Shown here one piece after another: positions 32,751 to 41,817 of a stretch of DNA of 41,817 nt. Within the stretch, counting starts at the first letter, position 1. Every line of letters starts with the position of its first letter. The stretch covers positions 1 to 41,817 of the forward strand of contig JAFWUY010000014.1 in assembly GCA_017524035.1 (NCBI GenBank). The letters run 5' to 3'. A program made the position numbers and the translations under genes. The notes beneath the pieces were generated by a model that worked only from the letters and a program-made list of their open reading frames with translations, had not been told where the DNA came from and made no database searches. Source of the DNA: Lachnospiraceae bacterium (GTDB taxonomy: Bacteria; Bacillota; Clostridia; Lachnospirales; Lachnospiraceae).

Positions 32751-33440
32751 TCAATAATTTTCTTCGCGAACCTCGAAGAAGCTCTGGGGATGCTTGCAGA
32801 CAGGACATACATCGGGAGCTTCGGTTCCGACTACGATATGTCCGCAGTTACGGCACTCCCAAACGGTAACGCCGGACTTCTTGAACACTTCCATGGCCTT
32901 AACGTTCTCAAGAAGCTTACGATAGCGCTCCTCATGAGCCTTCTCGATCGCAGCTACGCCTCTGAACTGCTCGGCAAGATCGTGGAAACCTTCCTCATCG
33001 GCTTCTTTGGCCATGCGTACATACATATCGGTCCACTCGTGGTTCTCACCCTCTGCTGCGGCAAGAAGATTCTCTTCGGTGGTTCCGAGTTCTCCGAGAG
33101 CCTTAAACCAGAGCTTTGCATGCTCCTTCTCATTCTCTGCGGTCTTAAGGAAAAGTGCGGCTATCTGCTCATAGCCGTTTTTCTTTGCAACGGATGCAAA
33201 ATAGGTGTATTTATTTCTCGCCTGTGACTCACCGGCAAATGCGTCACGAAGGTTCTTCTCTGTCTTGGTTCCCGCATAAGGATTCTTTGAAACAACGGTC
33301 TTCTCGAACTTTGAAGCGGGTGCGTGGCACTTAGGGCATTCGAAATCGGCGGGGAGTTCCTCTCCTTCATATACATAACCGCATACGGTGCAGCGCCATA
33401 CGGTCTTTCCGCCTACTGTTTCTTTAACAAGATCGCTCAT
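32751..33440 (-). CDS. Rubrerythrin with rubredoxin domains at both ends
   Basis: 229 aa. An N-terminal rubredoxin-type Fe(Cys)4 site (C17, C20, C35, C38 in [16 protein letters not shown] and ECPKCH) is followed by the ferritin-like diiron domain (about 55-185, with [23 protein letters not shown] and [10 protein letters not shown]). The C-terminal rubredoxin-like site has C196, C199, C212 and C215. It reduces hydrogen peroxide to water and protects an anaerobe from oxygen. Ordinary rubrerythrins carry one C-terminal rubredoxin domain; reverse rubrerythrins carry it at the N-terminus. Here both are present. AAAGGAGG precedes the ATG. Single-gene transcript. Confidence 0.95.
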   Translation of the reverse strand: MSDLVKETVGGKTVWRCTVCGYVYEGEELPADFECPKCHAPASKFEKTVVSKNPYAGTKTEKNLRDAFAGESQARNKYTYFASVAKKNGYEQIAALFLKTAENEKEHAKLWFKALGELGTTEENLLAAAEGENHEWTDMYVRMAKEADEEGFHDLAEQFRGVAAIEKAHEERYRKLLENVKAMEVFKKSGVTVWECRNCGHIVVGTEAPDVCPVCKHPQSFFEVREENY

Positions 33441-33484
33441 AACTACCTCCTTTGGAATTATATAATTTGATTAAGTATACCACA

Positions 33485-35773
33485 TCACTTCACAATATCC
33501 GATAGGAATTTTATCGTTCCGGAATATTCTTCCAAAAACGGTCCGTGGTACTCTTTTACGTATTTAAGGTCACCGCTTGCAGCCGCTTCCTCAAGAAGCC
33601 TTGCCTTCTCCGAAAGGTCCATGGCGCCGATCGTTTTCGACCCGCTCTTTACCGAATGAATGAGTGTCCTGTACTCCTTCAGGTCCTCATGCCTGAAAAA
33701 GTCATCGAGCGAAGCACTCTTTTCCGCATAGGTGGATGTGTATTCGGAAATGACTTCCCTGTAAAAATCCTTATCCTTGCCGCAGTAATTCAGGGCAGCA
33801 TCGATATCGAAACCCTTCTTTTTAAGCTCGTCCAGAAAATCCTCCGAAACAGTATCTTTCTTTTCCGAACCGGGTGAAAATTCCATAACCTCGTCATCGG
33901 TATCTTCCACGGAAAATACCGGAGCGGTTAACGGACGGGAATCTTCTTCCTTCGGCTGATCCTGTTTCATGGTCACAAGCTCCTTTGGCAGAAATTCAAG
34001 AAGCTTATCTTCGAGCTCCGTGATCTCGACAGGTTTGGAAAGATAATCGTCAAAGCCCTCTTCGAGATACTTTTCCCTGGCACCAACGACCGCATTTGCG
34101 GTAAGGACAATGATCTTCGTCCCCTCGGGAATAAGATCCATCTCCTTGAGCTTTCCGAGCGTCTCGATACCGTCCATCTTGGGCATCATATGGTCGAGGA
34201 AAATGATGTGGTAAAAATGCTCCCTCACCTTGCCGATAGTTTCCGCGCCCGAGAATGCAAGATCCGGAACAATACCGTTTCTCTTGAGCAGGTTCTTGAC
34301 AACCTTGCAGTTCATTTCATTATCGTCAACGATCAGGATACGGGCATCGGGTGCAAATACATATGGTTTAGATCTCATCTGACCGGATGACTTTGCGTAC
34401 CTTTCGGTATAGTCGCCGATGGGTGTCTCATCAACAATTTTCTGCCTGATGACAAAAGAAAACCTGGAGTCGACCCCGTACTCGGATTCGACCTCAAGCT
34501 CTGAATCCATCATATCGAGAAGTTTTGTAACGATCGCCATTCCGAGACCTGTGCCTTCTATGCCGCGGTTCCTCTTTTCATCAAGACGGCTGAAGGATTC
34601 AAAAAGCCTATCCATATCCTCTTTGCGTATTCCGATACCGGTATCGGCAACAACAACTTCTATGAGGATATTGCCCTGAGCACGCTCCTTCTCCATAACG
34701 GTCATGGTGACACTGCCCTTTTCGGTATACTTGACCGCATTGGTGAGCAGGTTCATGACGACCTGTGAGATGCGCACATCATCTCCGAACAGCTCGGAGG
34801 GAAGTTTTCTGTCGACAACGACCTTGAGCTCGAGTTCCTTTGCCTCAGCTCTTGCCTTGATCGAATTGACCAGATTGTTTATGACGGATGCAAGATCGTA
34901 TTCGGCGGGGATGATCTCCATCTTGCCGTCTTCTATCTTGGAAAAATCAAGGATCGAGTTAATGATATAAAGAAGATTCCTTCCGGATGCGGAGATATTT
35001 TCCGCATACTCCAGAATGTCCCTGTCATCGGATTCACGCAGGATCATTTCGTTCATTCCCAGGACCGCATTGATGGGAGTCCTGATCTCATGCGACATCT
35101 GTGCAAGGAAACGGCTCTTGGCTTTATCCGCCTGTATGGCAATCTCCGCAGCCTCTTTGAGCTTAGCCTCGTATTCGATCTCGGTGACATTTGAGATCTG
35201 ATAACTGCTTACGGTAACAAAGACTATAAACGCGTCAACGAAATAAAGAACAGGAAATCTGTTCATGAATGTTTCGGAATAATATGCAGCCATCTGCTCC
35301 CTGTACGGGGTATAAAACATGCATATAAAGAGGATCAGATAATAAATGGAAAGATAAATGCCGTGCCTGGCACCGATAAGAAAGCTCACACCGATCGGAA
35401 CAATGAGAGTCCACAGAATTGCAAATCCGTCATTTACACCCTTGAGGCTGTAATAGGTGAATATGCCGAATCCGATTATCATGACTACGATCTCGACGGG
35501 TCTTCTCTTTTTACGAACCCTGATCTCAAATACCATGAATGCTCCGAGCAGGGCAATGGCCGCCGTTGTAAATGTAACAAAGCCCTTGTGCTGGGCAATG
35601 TTGATGAGCGTCATGATGAGTCCGCCGAGCGAAACAGCAATACCAAGAAGCGTGATGGCTCTTATATTCCTGTCAAGGCGGGCCCCCACGAATATATTCT
35701 GGTTCATGAAATGATAGTATTCTTTTGTAAAAGGGATAATGACTTTTCTGTTAACATTTACGCCATCAGACAT
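33485..35773 (-). CDS. Hybrid histidine kinase with receiver and HPt domains
   Basis: 762 aa. Residues 35-195 hold about six membrane helices with little extracellular loop. HisKA follows, with H228 in SHEIRTP, then HATPase_c (330-445) and a receiver domain (477-597) with phospho-acceptor D527 and KPVE at its end. An acidic linker leads to an HPt domain (645-760) with H706 in LIHSVKSGSKTIGA. The four-step phosphorelay (H228, D527, H706) therefore lies in one protein and lacks only the final response regulator, which is not adjacent. GGGGTG precedes the ATG. The signal is unknown. It resembles the 758-aa kinase at 5805-8081 but has a different sensor and the added HPt. Confidence 0.92.
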   Translation of the reverse strand: MSDGVNVNRKVIIPFTKEYYHFMNQNIFVGARLDRNIRAITLLGIAVSLGGLIMTLINIAQHKGFVTFTTAAIALLGAFMVFEIRVRKKRRPVEIVVMIIGFGIFTYYSLKGVNDGFAILWTLIVPIGVSFLIGARHGIYLSIYYLILFICMFYTPYREQMAAYYSETFMNRFPVLYFVDAFIVFVTVSSYQISNVTEIEYEAKLKEAAEIAIQADKAKSRFLAQMSHEIRTPINAVLGMNEMILRESDDRDILEYAENISASGRNLLYIINSILDFSKIEDGKMEIIPAEYDLASVINNLVNSIKARAEAKELELKVVVDRKLPSELFGDDVRISQVVMNLLTNAVKYTEKGSVTMTVMEKERAQGNILIEVVVADTGIGIRKEDMDRLFESFSRLDEKRNRGIEGTGLGMAIVTKLLDMMDSELEVESEYGVDSRFSFVIRQKIVDETPIGDYTERYAKSSGQMRSKPYVFAPDARILIVDDNEMNCKVVKNLLKRNGIVPDLAFSGAETIGKVREHFYHIIFLDHMMPKMDGIETLGKLKEMDLIPEGTKIIVLTANAVVGAREKYLEEGFDDYLSKPVEITELEDKLLEFLPKELVTMKQDQPKEEDSRPLTAPVFSVEDTDDEVMEFSPGSEKKDTVSEDFLDELKKKGFDIDAALNYCGKDKDFYREVISEYTSTYAEKSASLDDFFRHEDLKEYRTLIHSVKSGSKTIGAMDLSEKARLLEEAAASGDLKYVKEYHGPFLEEYSGTIKFLSDIVK

Positions 35774-35885
35774 ATATACACCCCTGATACGTTATCTCAT
35801 CCCCAAAAGAAAAACCGTATATCGTTCAAACGGACATCAGCTTAAGTTTAACGTATTTATAGTCCTTCTAACAAGTACTCTCTTC

Positions 35886-37292
35886 TTATCCCGCATTCTC
35901 CCCGGCAAGATTCCTAAGCCAGCGTTCCTTTTTCAGCCAGAAATGAAAGCCTGCTATCTTGATGAAATCAAGGAGCTTGACTCCGCAGTACATTCCGACC
36001 GGACCGATATCGGTAAAGAAAGCAAGTAACAGCAGCATAGGGATCATCAAAAAAATAGTGATGAGTGAATCCGCAACCGCACCCATAGCCGTATCTCCGC
36101 CCGACCTTGCAACAGCCTGCTGCGTGTTCATATAAACCCAGACCGGCATAAAGAATGACATCAGTATGACCATGTTCCTGCAGATATTTATCGCACCGTC
36201 ACTGAGCCTTCCCCCAAATACGAGCGGTATTATAAATGTGGTGCCTAGTCCGAAAAGTGTCATAAGAAACCCGAATACGGCAGAGCCCGATAAAAGCCAG
36301 GTCTTGTCCCTACGTGCCTTTTCAAGATCACCCATTCCAAGGGTCTTCCCCAATATGACACCGGTTGACGAATAGATTCCCTCGAATGCGACAAAGAACA
36401 GATTAGCTATTGTAAAGCTCGATGCCATGCCGGATACGACATCGGCCCCTCCCCTACCGTTGTATATGGCGGTCGTAAGTGTTTCGGACAATATCCACAC
36501 CATTTCACAGAACAGGACAAGAGATCCTTTCTTAAGTATCTCTCCGAAAAGCTTCCATTCAATCTTAAAAAGTTTGAAGAATCCGACGGCAAAATCGGGT
36601 TTCATCTTTATATAGATGATTATGAAGATCACTAATTCAAGACTTCTTGCTATAACGGTCGCGATGGCCGCACCGCGAACTTCAAGTCTCGGCGCCCCGA
36701 GATTACCGTATATGAGAAGCCAGTTGAAAAAAGTATTCGTAAGAGTCGCAACTATCGTAACAGCAAGAGGTATCTTGACCTTGCCCATATCACGAAGCGA
36801 AGTTGCGATGCAAAGTGAGACTGTCATCGGAAGCCCCATGAAGAATGTGATACGTATGTAACTGACCGCCTGATCGAGTATAAGAGGTGCATCGGTATTT
36901 CCGATGAGCATCAGTGACAGAACCTGTCTCGGAAAAGCAAGGCACACCAGTATGAACGGAATAAAAGCGGCCATTCCCATTGCAAGTTTAAAACGGAAAG
37001 CCTGTTTCATTCCTTCGGGATCCTTTGCACCGAAGAACTGGGTCATGAATATTCCGCCGGCCATGCATATCGCATTCAGGTAAACAAAAAACACAAAAAG
37101 CACCTGTCCGGCAACATTGACACCGGACATGCAGATATCTCCGAGGCCGGAAACCATGAAATTATCGACTAGAGAAACAAGACTCTGTATAAGAGCCTGA
37201 AGCATGATCGGGATTGCAATCTTAAGGGCGCTTTGATAAAAGCGCCCCGTACCGAAAAGCCTGTTATTATCTTTTGAGATCACGTTATTCAC
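35886..37292 (-). CDS. MATE-family efflux transporter
   Basis: 468 aa with twelve predicted helices in two homologous halves. N-half markers: PIMLQALIQSLVSLVDNFMV and ATSLRDMGKVKIPL. C-half markers: GKTLGMGDLEKAR and QAVARSGGDTAMGAVAD. It exports cationic drugs or metabolites against Na+ or H+. The start is a GTG at 37292, 6 nt after the stop of the prepilin-like gene, so it is co-transcribed with it. A flippase-type relative is less likely because the typical MATE repeats are clear. Confidence 0.92.
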   Translation of the reverse strand: MNNVISKDNNRLFGTGRFYQSALKIAIPIMLQALIQSLVSLVDNFMVSGLGDICMSGVNVAGQVLFVFFVYLNAICMAGGIFMTQFFGAKDPEGMKQAFRFKLAMGMAAFIPFILVCLAFPRQVLSLMLIGNTDAPLILDQAVSYIRITFFMGLPMTVSLCIATSLRDMGKVKIPLAVTIVATLTNTFFNWLLIYGNLGAPRLEVRGAAIATVIARSLELVIFIIIYIKMKPDFAVGFFKLFKIEWKLFGEILKKGSLVLFCEMVWILSETLTTAIYNGRGGADVVSGMASSFTIANLFFVAFEGIYSSTGVILGKTLGMGDLEKARRDKTWLLSGSAVFGFLMTLFGLGTTFIIPLVFGGRLSDGAINICRNMVILMSFFMPVWVYMNTQQAVARSGGDTAMGAVADSLITIFLMIPMLLLLAFFTDIGPVGMYCGVKLLDFIKIAGFHFWLKKERWLRNLAGENAG

Positions 37293-37298
37293 AGATCA

Positions 37299-37982
37299 TT
37301 ATTCCATATATCTGAGCCAGTCCCAGAACTTCTTATCATTAACACTGTTGGTCGTATACTGGGTATTGTGGTTTACGATCAGATAATACTGTATCTTAAC
37401 CCCCTTATCGGGTCCGTTCAGAATAATATTATTGGTATCAAATGCAAAGTTGGTATTATTCAGCCTGGGATTGGTAGTCGTCCACGCACCGTTATAGTAA
37501 TACCACGCTTTGGAATCTTCTTTTTCTATATATACGGCATAGTATACCGTGTACTTGTCCTGTTCCGTTACGGTATGGCCTCTGCTCACAGTTCCGTTAG
37601 GCTGAAGAGCACTTCCGACACCCACCATGAACAGATAAGGTGTTCCATCCGGAAGGCCGGCCAGTCTGAGGACTTCCGCAGCAAATTCCGTATCTGTGAT
37701 ATCCTGATCACGGTTATTCGCACCTGAAACAACTCTGTTTCCTCCGGGCTTTTCTACTACCGGAGTTCCGGCCGGAAGATTATCATTGAGCCCGTACTGC
37801 TTTGAGAACATAGCCTGAGCCGCATCAAAGCACGATTTTGCGTTGGGCAGATACTTCTTGGCCCTGGCTTCATCAATATACCCCACAAGAGTAGGTATCA
37901 GCAGTGCGGATATAATGGCAAGTATCACCAGTATGATTATGAGTTCTACGAGTGTAAAACCTTTGTCAGTCTTCTTTTTCAT
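37299..37982 (-). CDS. Type IV prepilin-like protein
   Basis: 227 aa. A class III signal peptide: short basic leader KKKTDKG followed by FTLVELIIILVILAIISALL, with prepilin peptidase cutting after G8 and the conserved Glu at +5. A helical stalk (GYIDEARAKKYLPNAKSCFD) and a Tyr/Asn-rich globular domain follow (KAWYYYNGAWTTTNPRLNN). The start is the ATG at 37982 (MKKKTDKGF) with AAGGGA upstream. No prepilin peptidase, PilB, PilC or secretin gene is in the window, so assembly machinery would be elsewhere. It is followed in the same operon by a MATE transporter. It could be a minor pilin or a pseudopilin. Confidence 0.9.
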   Translation of the reverse strand: MKKKTDKGFTLVELIIILVILAIISALLIPTLVGYIDEARAKKYLPNAKSCFDAAQAMFSKQYGLNDNLPAGTPVVEKPGGNRVVSGANNRDQDITDTEFAAEVLRLAGLPDGTPYLFMVGVGSALQPNGTVSRGHTVTEQDKYTVYYAVYIEKEDSKAWYYYNGAWTTTNPRLNNTNFAFDTNNIILNGPDKGVKIQYYLIVNHNTQYTTNSVNDKKFWDWLRYME

Positions 37983-38033
37983 TTCCCTTTTATCCTCTCC
38001 CCTGAAAATAAAAAATCCGGACACATCTTTTGA

Positions 38034-38039
38034 ATTATA
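38034..38039 (-). promoter_or_regulatory. -10 element upstream of the prepilin gene
   Basis: A perfect TATAAT on the minus strand lies about 50 nt before the start. The -35 region (TTCTTT, 17 nt upstream) is poor and overlaps the preceding terminator. Confidence 0.4.
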
Positions 38040-38049
38040 TCATAATACG

Positions 38050-38090
38050 TGAAAAAAAAGAACCTCGCGTAAGTCTTGCGCAAGGCTCTT
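38050..38090 (-). terminator. Terminator of the 478-aa lipoprotein gene
   Basis: The stem AAGAACCTCGCG (38058-38069) / CGCAAGGCTCTT (38079-38090), two G-U-type pairs, is followed on the minus strand by TTTTTTCACG. It starts about 18 nt past the stop. Confidence 0.85.
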
Positions 38091-38108
38091 TAAAAGCATA
38101 TTCAGGTT

Positions 38109-39545
38109 TTAATACATTACGTGGCTGTACATATGATCCAGAAGTTCATATCCGTAGGTACCGTCCGTGGTTTTCAGTACATATCTTACATATCCCATGA
38201 CTTCACCGTTCAGATCACTTATCATCCTGGAGTTTACGATATATACGCCGTCACTCTCAGCAGCAGATACCAGCTCTGCGTGCTGCTCATACATCGCTCC
38301 TGCACATGTATAGCAGTAACCGTCATCCATGCACAGGATTCCCTGCTCGGGCAGATCGGTTATATCGAAATCCTTTTTGAAATCCGGCTCAAATTCTCTT
38401 TCCTCGTGAAAGACTTCTTCATAGAATGCGGCAAGGTCGGATGCAGGCATCCTGTACGATGACCACAGTGCATACTCACCAAGCACCTCCGGTTCGTCAC
38501 GATCCAGTTCCTCGCCGTAAGTCGCAACAACTTCATAGTCATTGTTGGAATTCCGACCATCTTCGGAAACAGCATCAATTTCATTCTGTATCATCATGGT
38601 GATCAGATCAAAAAGTTTTTTTTCATCCTCGGAAAGCGATTCGAGATCAACGTAGTGATATATTTCATCCAATCCCGTCTTTATTCCTTTGAACGGAGTT
38701 TTCGTGATCACAAAATGATCGTCATACCTGATCACGACCTCATCCACCCTGCTCCCGGCTCCGAAGCTGACCCATGCCGTTCCGCCGTCATTAAGCTCCC
38801 AGCCGAACAATCTGGGTAAGGATTCTTCATTTATTTCGTCATAGGGACCAAAATAATATTCAAGGTCATTAAAATCCCAGGTTTCATCTGCCTGTGAAAA
38901 GGCATCAGCCGTTGCCGGATTATTCAGATAAACAGGTTCCTGAGGCTCGGTAAAAAGTGCCCATGCTTCCTTAGCTTCTTCCTCCGCATCGTGAATGACT
39001 TCCTTTATTGCAGCGACAACATTATAAAATCTTTCGTGCTTCTTGCCACTTCCGTGTCCGGCACCGTATCCGCCGCTCAGGCAGGTTCCATCCTCAGTTT
39101 TCACCTCGATATAATATGTCGCGCCGTCATAAATACCGTCCACATGCATATCTTCGGGAAGTCTTTCAAATTTATTGTCAACAAGTGAATTAATGAGTTT
39201 ATCCCATCCTTCCGGACTGAGATCGATCCACTTTGATGAATATTCATTTTCGTCGGGCATCTCATCATCAAAGTAATGATAACCGTCCGCAGCATTCATC
39301 CAGTACTTCGTAAAGTCATATGTTGTTATCCTGTCGGGAGTGATGACATACACGATATATGATGCGGGATCTCCGGTACATACAAGGAATGATATCTGCT
39401 CATATCCGGATGCATCCGATACGATCACGGGGTCCGAGCCGGAGTCCACCGGCGGACTATCTATGGGTTCCGGTTCTCCGCAAGCCGCAAGAGCAAGAAC
39501 CAGAAGTACAGCAGATAAAAGACTTATAATCCTGTGTTTTCTCAT
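38109..39545 (-). CDS. Lipoprotein of unknown function, larger paralogue
   Basis: 478 aa. Lipoprotein signal peptide with lipobox LAAC (Cys about 22). Residues about 45-185 are homologous to the neighbouring 192-aa lipoprotein (shared YVVYVITPDxIT, VDNKFxxLPED and GGxGAGxGxxKxHERxxxVV patterns). The remaining 290 residues are unique, acidic and without a recognised domain. The protein should be anchored outside the membrane. The start is the ATG at 39545 with AAGGATGG upstream. It lies 88 nt downstream of its paralogue with no clear terminator between; it may be co-transcribed. Function unknown. Confidence 0.82.
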   Translation of the reverse strand: MRKHRIISLLSAVLLVLALAACGEPEPIDSPPVDSGSDPVIVSDASGYEQISFLVCTGDPASYIVYVITPDRITTYDFTKYWMNAADGYHYFDDEMPDENEYSSKWIDLSPEGWDKLINSLVDNKFERLPEDMHVDGIYDGATYYIEVKTEDGTCLSGGYGAGHGSGKKHERFYNVVAAIKEVIHDAEEEAKEAWALFTEPQEPVYLNNPATADAFSQADETWDFNDLEYYFGPYDEINEESLPRLFGWELNDGGTAWVSFGAGSRVDEVVIRYDDHFVITKTPFKGIKTGLDEIYHYVDLESLSEDEKKLFDLITMMIQNEIDAVSEDGRNSNNDYEVVATYGEELDRDEPEVLGEYALWSSYRMPASDLAAFYEEVFHEEREFEPDFKKDFDITDLPEQGILCMDDGYCYTCAGAMYEQHAELVSAAESDGVYIVNSRMISDLNGEVMGYVRYVLKTTDGTYGYELLDHMYSHVMY

Positions 39546-39633
39546 GGTTACCATCCTTTATGAAAGACCGGGAGCTTCCGTCCTCCCTTACATAAGTATA
39601 TGACGGAGAACTTATCCAGAGCGTCACATTTCG

Positions 39634-40212
39634 TCAAGGCTGAGGCGAAGTGATGATCTCGCCCCGCTCCGATGCACTTACGTATGCTCGATAAAGAACA
39701 TCCTCCAAAGTAAGTACTACCTCATGATACCTTTCATGATCTTTATCGTTTCCAAATCCGGCACCGTTTCCTCCGCTCCTGAATGTTCCGTCCACCGTCT
39801 TTATCTCAATCTCGTATGTCCGGCCATTAGATATTCCTTCAGCCGTCAAGTCTTCAGGCAACGCAGCAAATTTGTTATCGACAAATGCATCAACGATAGT
39901 GAACCATCCCCCGCGTGCGAGAGCATAGCGGTATGTGGTATATTCGCTTTCATCGGGAAATCCTTCCTCAAAAAAATCATATCCTTCGGATGAATTAATC
40001 CAATGATCGGTTAAGCTGTATTCCGTGATCTGATCCGGAGTGATGACATACACGACATACGCATTATATAAATCGGGATTGTCGATACATTTCAAAAAAG
40101 TTATCTGTTCGATCTCGGATGTGACCATCACATTCCCGGAATTCTGCTTTCCGCATCCGGTAAGCAGAATAAGACACATAAGGAATGCGGTTATCTTCAT
40201 ATTCTTTATCAT
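39634..40212 (-). CDS. Lipoprotein of unknown function, smaller paralogue
   Basis: 192 aa. Signal peptide and lipobox LTGC. The mature part is one domain corresponding to residues 45-185 of the 478-aa neighbour: YVVYVITPDQITEYSLTDHW, FVDNKFAALPEDL and RSGGNGAGFGNDKDHERYHE. GGGAGG upstream fixes the start at the ATG at 40212; longer in-frame starts upstream cross the ppdK terminator. No known family recognised. The pair probably arose by tandem duplication. Confidence 0.82.
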   Translation of the reverse strand: MIKNMKITAFLMCLILLTGCGKQNSGNVMVTSEIEQITFLKCIDNPDLYNAYVVYVITPDQITEYSLTDHWINSSEGYDFFEEGFPDESEYTTYRYALARGGWFTIVDAFVDNKFAALPEDLTAEGISNGRTYEIEIKTVDGTFRSGGNGAGFGNDKDHERYHEVVLTLEDVLYRAYVSASERGEIITSPQP

Positions 40213-40273
40213 ATCAGTTCCTCCCTCATATCCGGACAGTGGAAAAAGAGTTCCCCTGTCCCGAATCATATTC

Positions 40274-40279
40274 ATTATA
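40274..40279 (-). promoter_or_regulatory. -10 element upstream of the small lipoprotein
   Basis: A perfect TATAAT on the minus strand, about 60 nt before the start, directly after the ppdK terminator. The -35 region is a T-run and weak. Confidence 0.45.
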
Positions 40280-40289
40280 CTAAAATGAT

Positions 40290-40325
40290 CAAAAAAAAAC
40301 AGGGAGTCCTTTACGGACTCCCTGT
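40290..40325 (-). terminator. Terminator of ppdK
   Basis: An 11-bp perfect stem ACAGGGAGTCC / GGACTCCCTGT with a 5-nt loop, then a run of nine T on the minus strand. One of the strongest terminators in the window. Confidence 0.95.
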
Positions 40326-40339
40326 CTGTGTTTGACTTA

Positions 40340-41817
40340 TTATCTGTCAGCGATTGCTGCCTGAGCTGCTGCAAGTCTCGCGATGGGTACGCGGAAAGGT
40401 GAGCAGGATACATAGTCAAGGCCGATCTTGTGGCAGAACTCAACGGATGAAGGATCTCCGCCGTGCTCACCGCAGATGCCGTAGTGAATGTTCTTGTTAA
40501 CAGGCTTTGAAAGAGCGATACAGGTCTTCATAAGGCTTCCTACACCAACCTGATCGAGCTTTACGAAGGGGTTAGCCTCGAGGATCTTGCGATCGAAGTA
40601 AGCGGGCATGAACTTGGAAGCATCGTCTCTTGAGAAGCCATAAGTCATCTGAGTAAGGTCGTTGGTACCGAAGCAGAAGAAATCAGCCTCGGGAGCGATC
40701 TCGTCAGCGGTAACTGCTGCTCTGGGGATCTCGATCATGGTTCCGACCTTGTACTCAAGCTTAACGCCTGCAGCTGCGATCTCCTCGTCAGCGGTCTTAA
40801 CAACGATGTCCTTAACGTACTTGAGCTCCTTAACATCGCAGGTAAGAGGGATCATGATCTCAGGCATAACATTCCATCCGGGATGCTTCTTCTGAGCGTT
40901 GATAGCTGCACGGATGACAGCCTTGGTCTGCAACTTGCGATACCGGGATAGGTAACGTCAAGACGGCATCCTCTGTGACCCATCATAGGGTTGATCTCCT
41001 TAAGGCCGGAGATGATAGCCTTGATCTGCTGAACAGTCTTGCCCATTGCATCTGCAACTGCCTTGATCTCTTCCTCAGTAGTAGGAACGAACTCGTGAAG
41101 AGGGGGATCAAGGAATCTGATGGTAACAGGATGTCCCTCGAGAGAATCATAGAGAGCTTCGAAGTCAGACTGCTGGTAAGGAAGGATCTTAGCAAGAGCT
41201 GCTTCTCTCTCCTCATCGGTGTCTGAGCAGATCATCTCACGGAAAGCCTCGATACGGCCTTCCTGGAAGAACATGTGCTCGGTACGGCAAAGTCCGATTC
41301 CCTCTGCTCCAAGTTCGAATGCTCTTCTTGCATCCTCAGGATTATCAGCGTTGGTACGAACCTTGAGCTTACGATACTTGTCAGCCCAAGCCATAACTCT
41401 TCCAAACTCTCCTGCGATGGTAGCATCAACAGTGGGGATTTCTCCCTCATAAACATTACCGGTAGATCCGTCGATTGAGATCCAGTCTCCCTCTTTGAAG
41501 GTCTTGCCGCCGAGAGTGAACTGCTTGTTCTCCTCGTCCATAACGATGGCGCCGCATCCGGTAACGCAGCACTCACCCATTCCTCTTGCAACAACTGCTG
41601 CGTGAGAAGTCATACCGCCACGAACTGTGAGGATTCCCTCTGCAGCCTTCATTCCCATGATATCTTCAGGTGAAGTCTCAAGTCTTACGAGAACTACCTT
41701 CTCGCCTTTCTCATCTGCCCATTCAACTGCATCGTCTGCATTGAATACAACCTTACCTGCAGCAGCTCCGGGAGATGCTCCCATACCCTTTCCAAGAGGG
41801 GTAGCAGCCTTGAGAGC
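40340..41817 (-). CDS. ppdK: Pyruvate phosphate dikinase, C-terminal part, frameshifted
   Basis: The gene is cut by the right edge and lacks its N-terminal ATP-binding half. PPDK interconverts pyruvate, ATP and phosphate with PEP, AMP and pyrophosphate, central to PEP metabolism in anaerobes. The phospho-His domain (GGMTSHAAVVARGMGECC) and the PEP/pyruvate barrel are present, with CRTEHMFF, NPMMGHRGCRLDVTYPG and the catalytic Cys in YGICGEHGGDP. The reading frame breaks near 40935. One frame ends after TYPGIA and the next begins LQTKAVIRAA in a different frame. Adding one base to a short AAG/CTT tract restores the expected PPDK sequence. The two frames are 40340-40933 and 40852-41817. A sequencing or assembly error is more likely than real loss. 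Confidence 0.93.

Overview
The window looks like a chromosomal segment of a motile, polysaccharide-using member of the Lachnospiraceae (Butyrivibrio/Roseburia-like Clostridia). I base this on gene content and sequence style, not on a database search: Gram-positive ribosome binding sites and intrinsic terminators, many c-di-GMP and hybrid-kinase signalling proteins, chemoreceptors, a flagellin-like protein, rubrerythrin, PPDK, and hexuronate and hemicellulose catabolism. Every protein gene except one AraC-type regulator lies on the minus strand. No insertion sequence, prophage, CRISPR array or rRNA was seen. Both ends cut genes: the N-terminus of a membrane signalling protein at the left, and ppdK at the right.

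Layout (minus-strand order runs right to left). 1-740: a partial membrane protein, a palindrome-rich patch with a duplicated tRNA 3' end, and tRNA-Leu(AAG). 744-3588: a CPBP protease and two coupled polytopic membrane proteins. 3671-5678: an eda-kdgK operon whose aldolase carries a C-terminal VOC-like domain. 5805-10038: an EAL protein and a hybrid histidine kinase in one operon. 10151-13918: a small membrane protein, a radical SAM/SPASM enzyme, its overlapping lipoprotein partner with seven YGPP repeats, and a GGDEF-EAL protein. 14085-20762: a GH3 glycosidase, a divergent AraC regulator and a large GH2 glycosidase. 20890-24560: uxuB, uxuA and an mscS-type channel gene. 24715-26338: a flagellin-like protein and a charged coiled-coil protein. 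26554-28540: a histone-H1-like protein and citrate synthase. 28740-32574: two chemoreceptors. 32751-35773: a double-rubredoxin rubrerythrin and a hybrid kinase with an HPt domain. 35886-37982: an orphan prepilin and a MATE transporter. 38109-40212: two paralogous lipoproteins. 40340-41817: frameshifted ppdK.

How the genes work together. UxuB, UxuA, KdgK and Eda form a complete route from fructuronate (the isomerised form of glucuronate) to pyruvate and glyceraldehyde-3-phosphate. The two operons are 15 kb apart but share a near-identical 16-bp operator-like sequence over their promoters. This fits the GH3 and GH2 enzymes, which would release sugars from hemicellulose.

The most interesting locus is the radical SAM/SPASM enzyme overlapping a lipoprotein made of seven YGPP repeats (10628-12177). 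It looks like a RiPP-style modification system acting on a surface-anchored lipoprotein. The enzyme resembles, from memory, the 'rSAM/lipoprotein' families of Bacteroidetes, but the substrate here is repeat-expanded.
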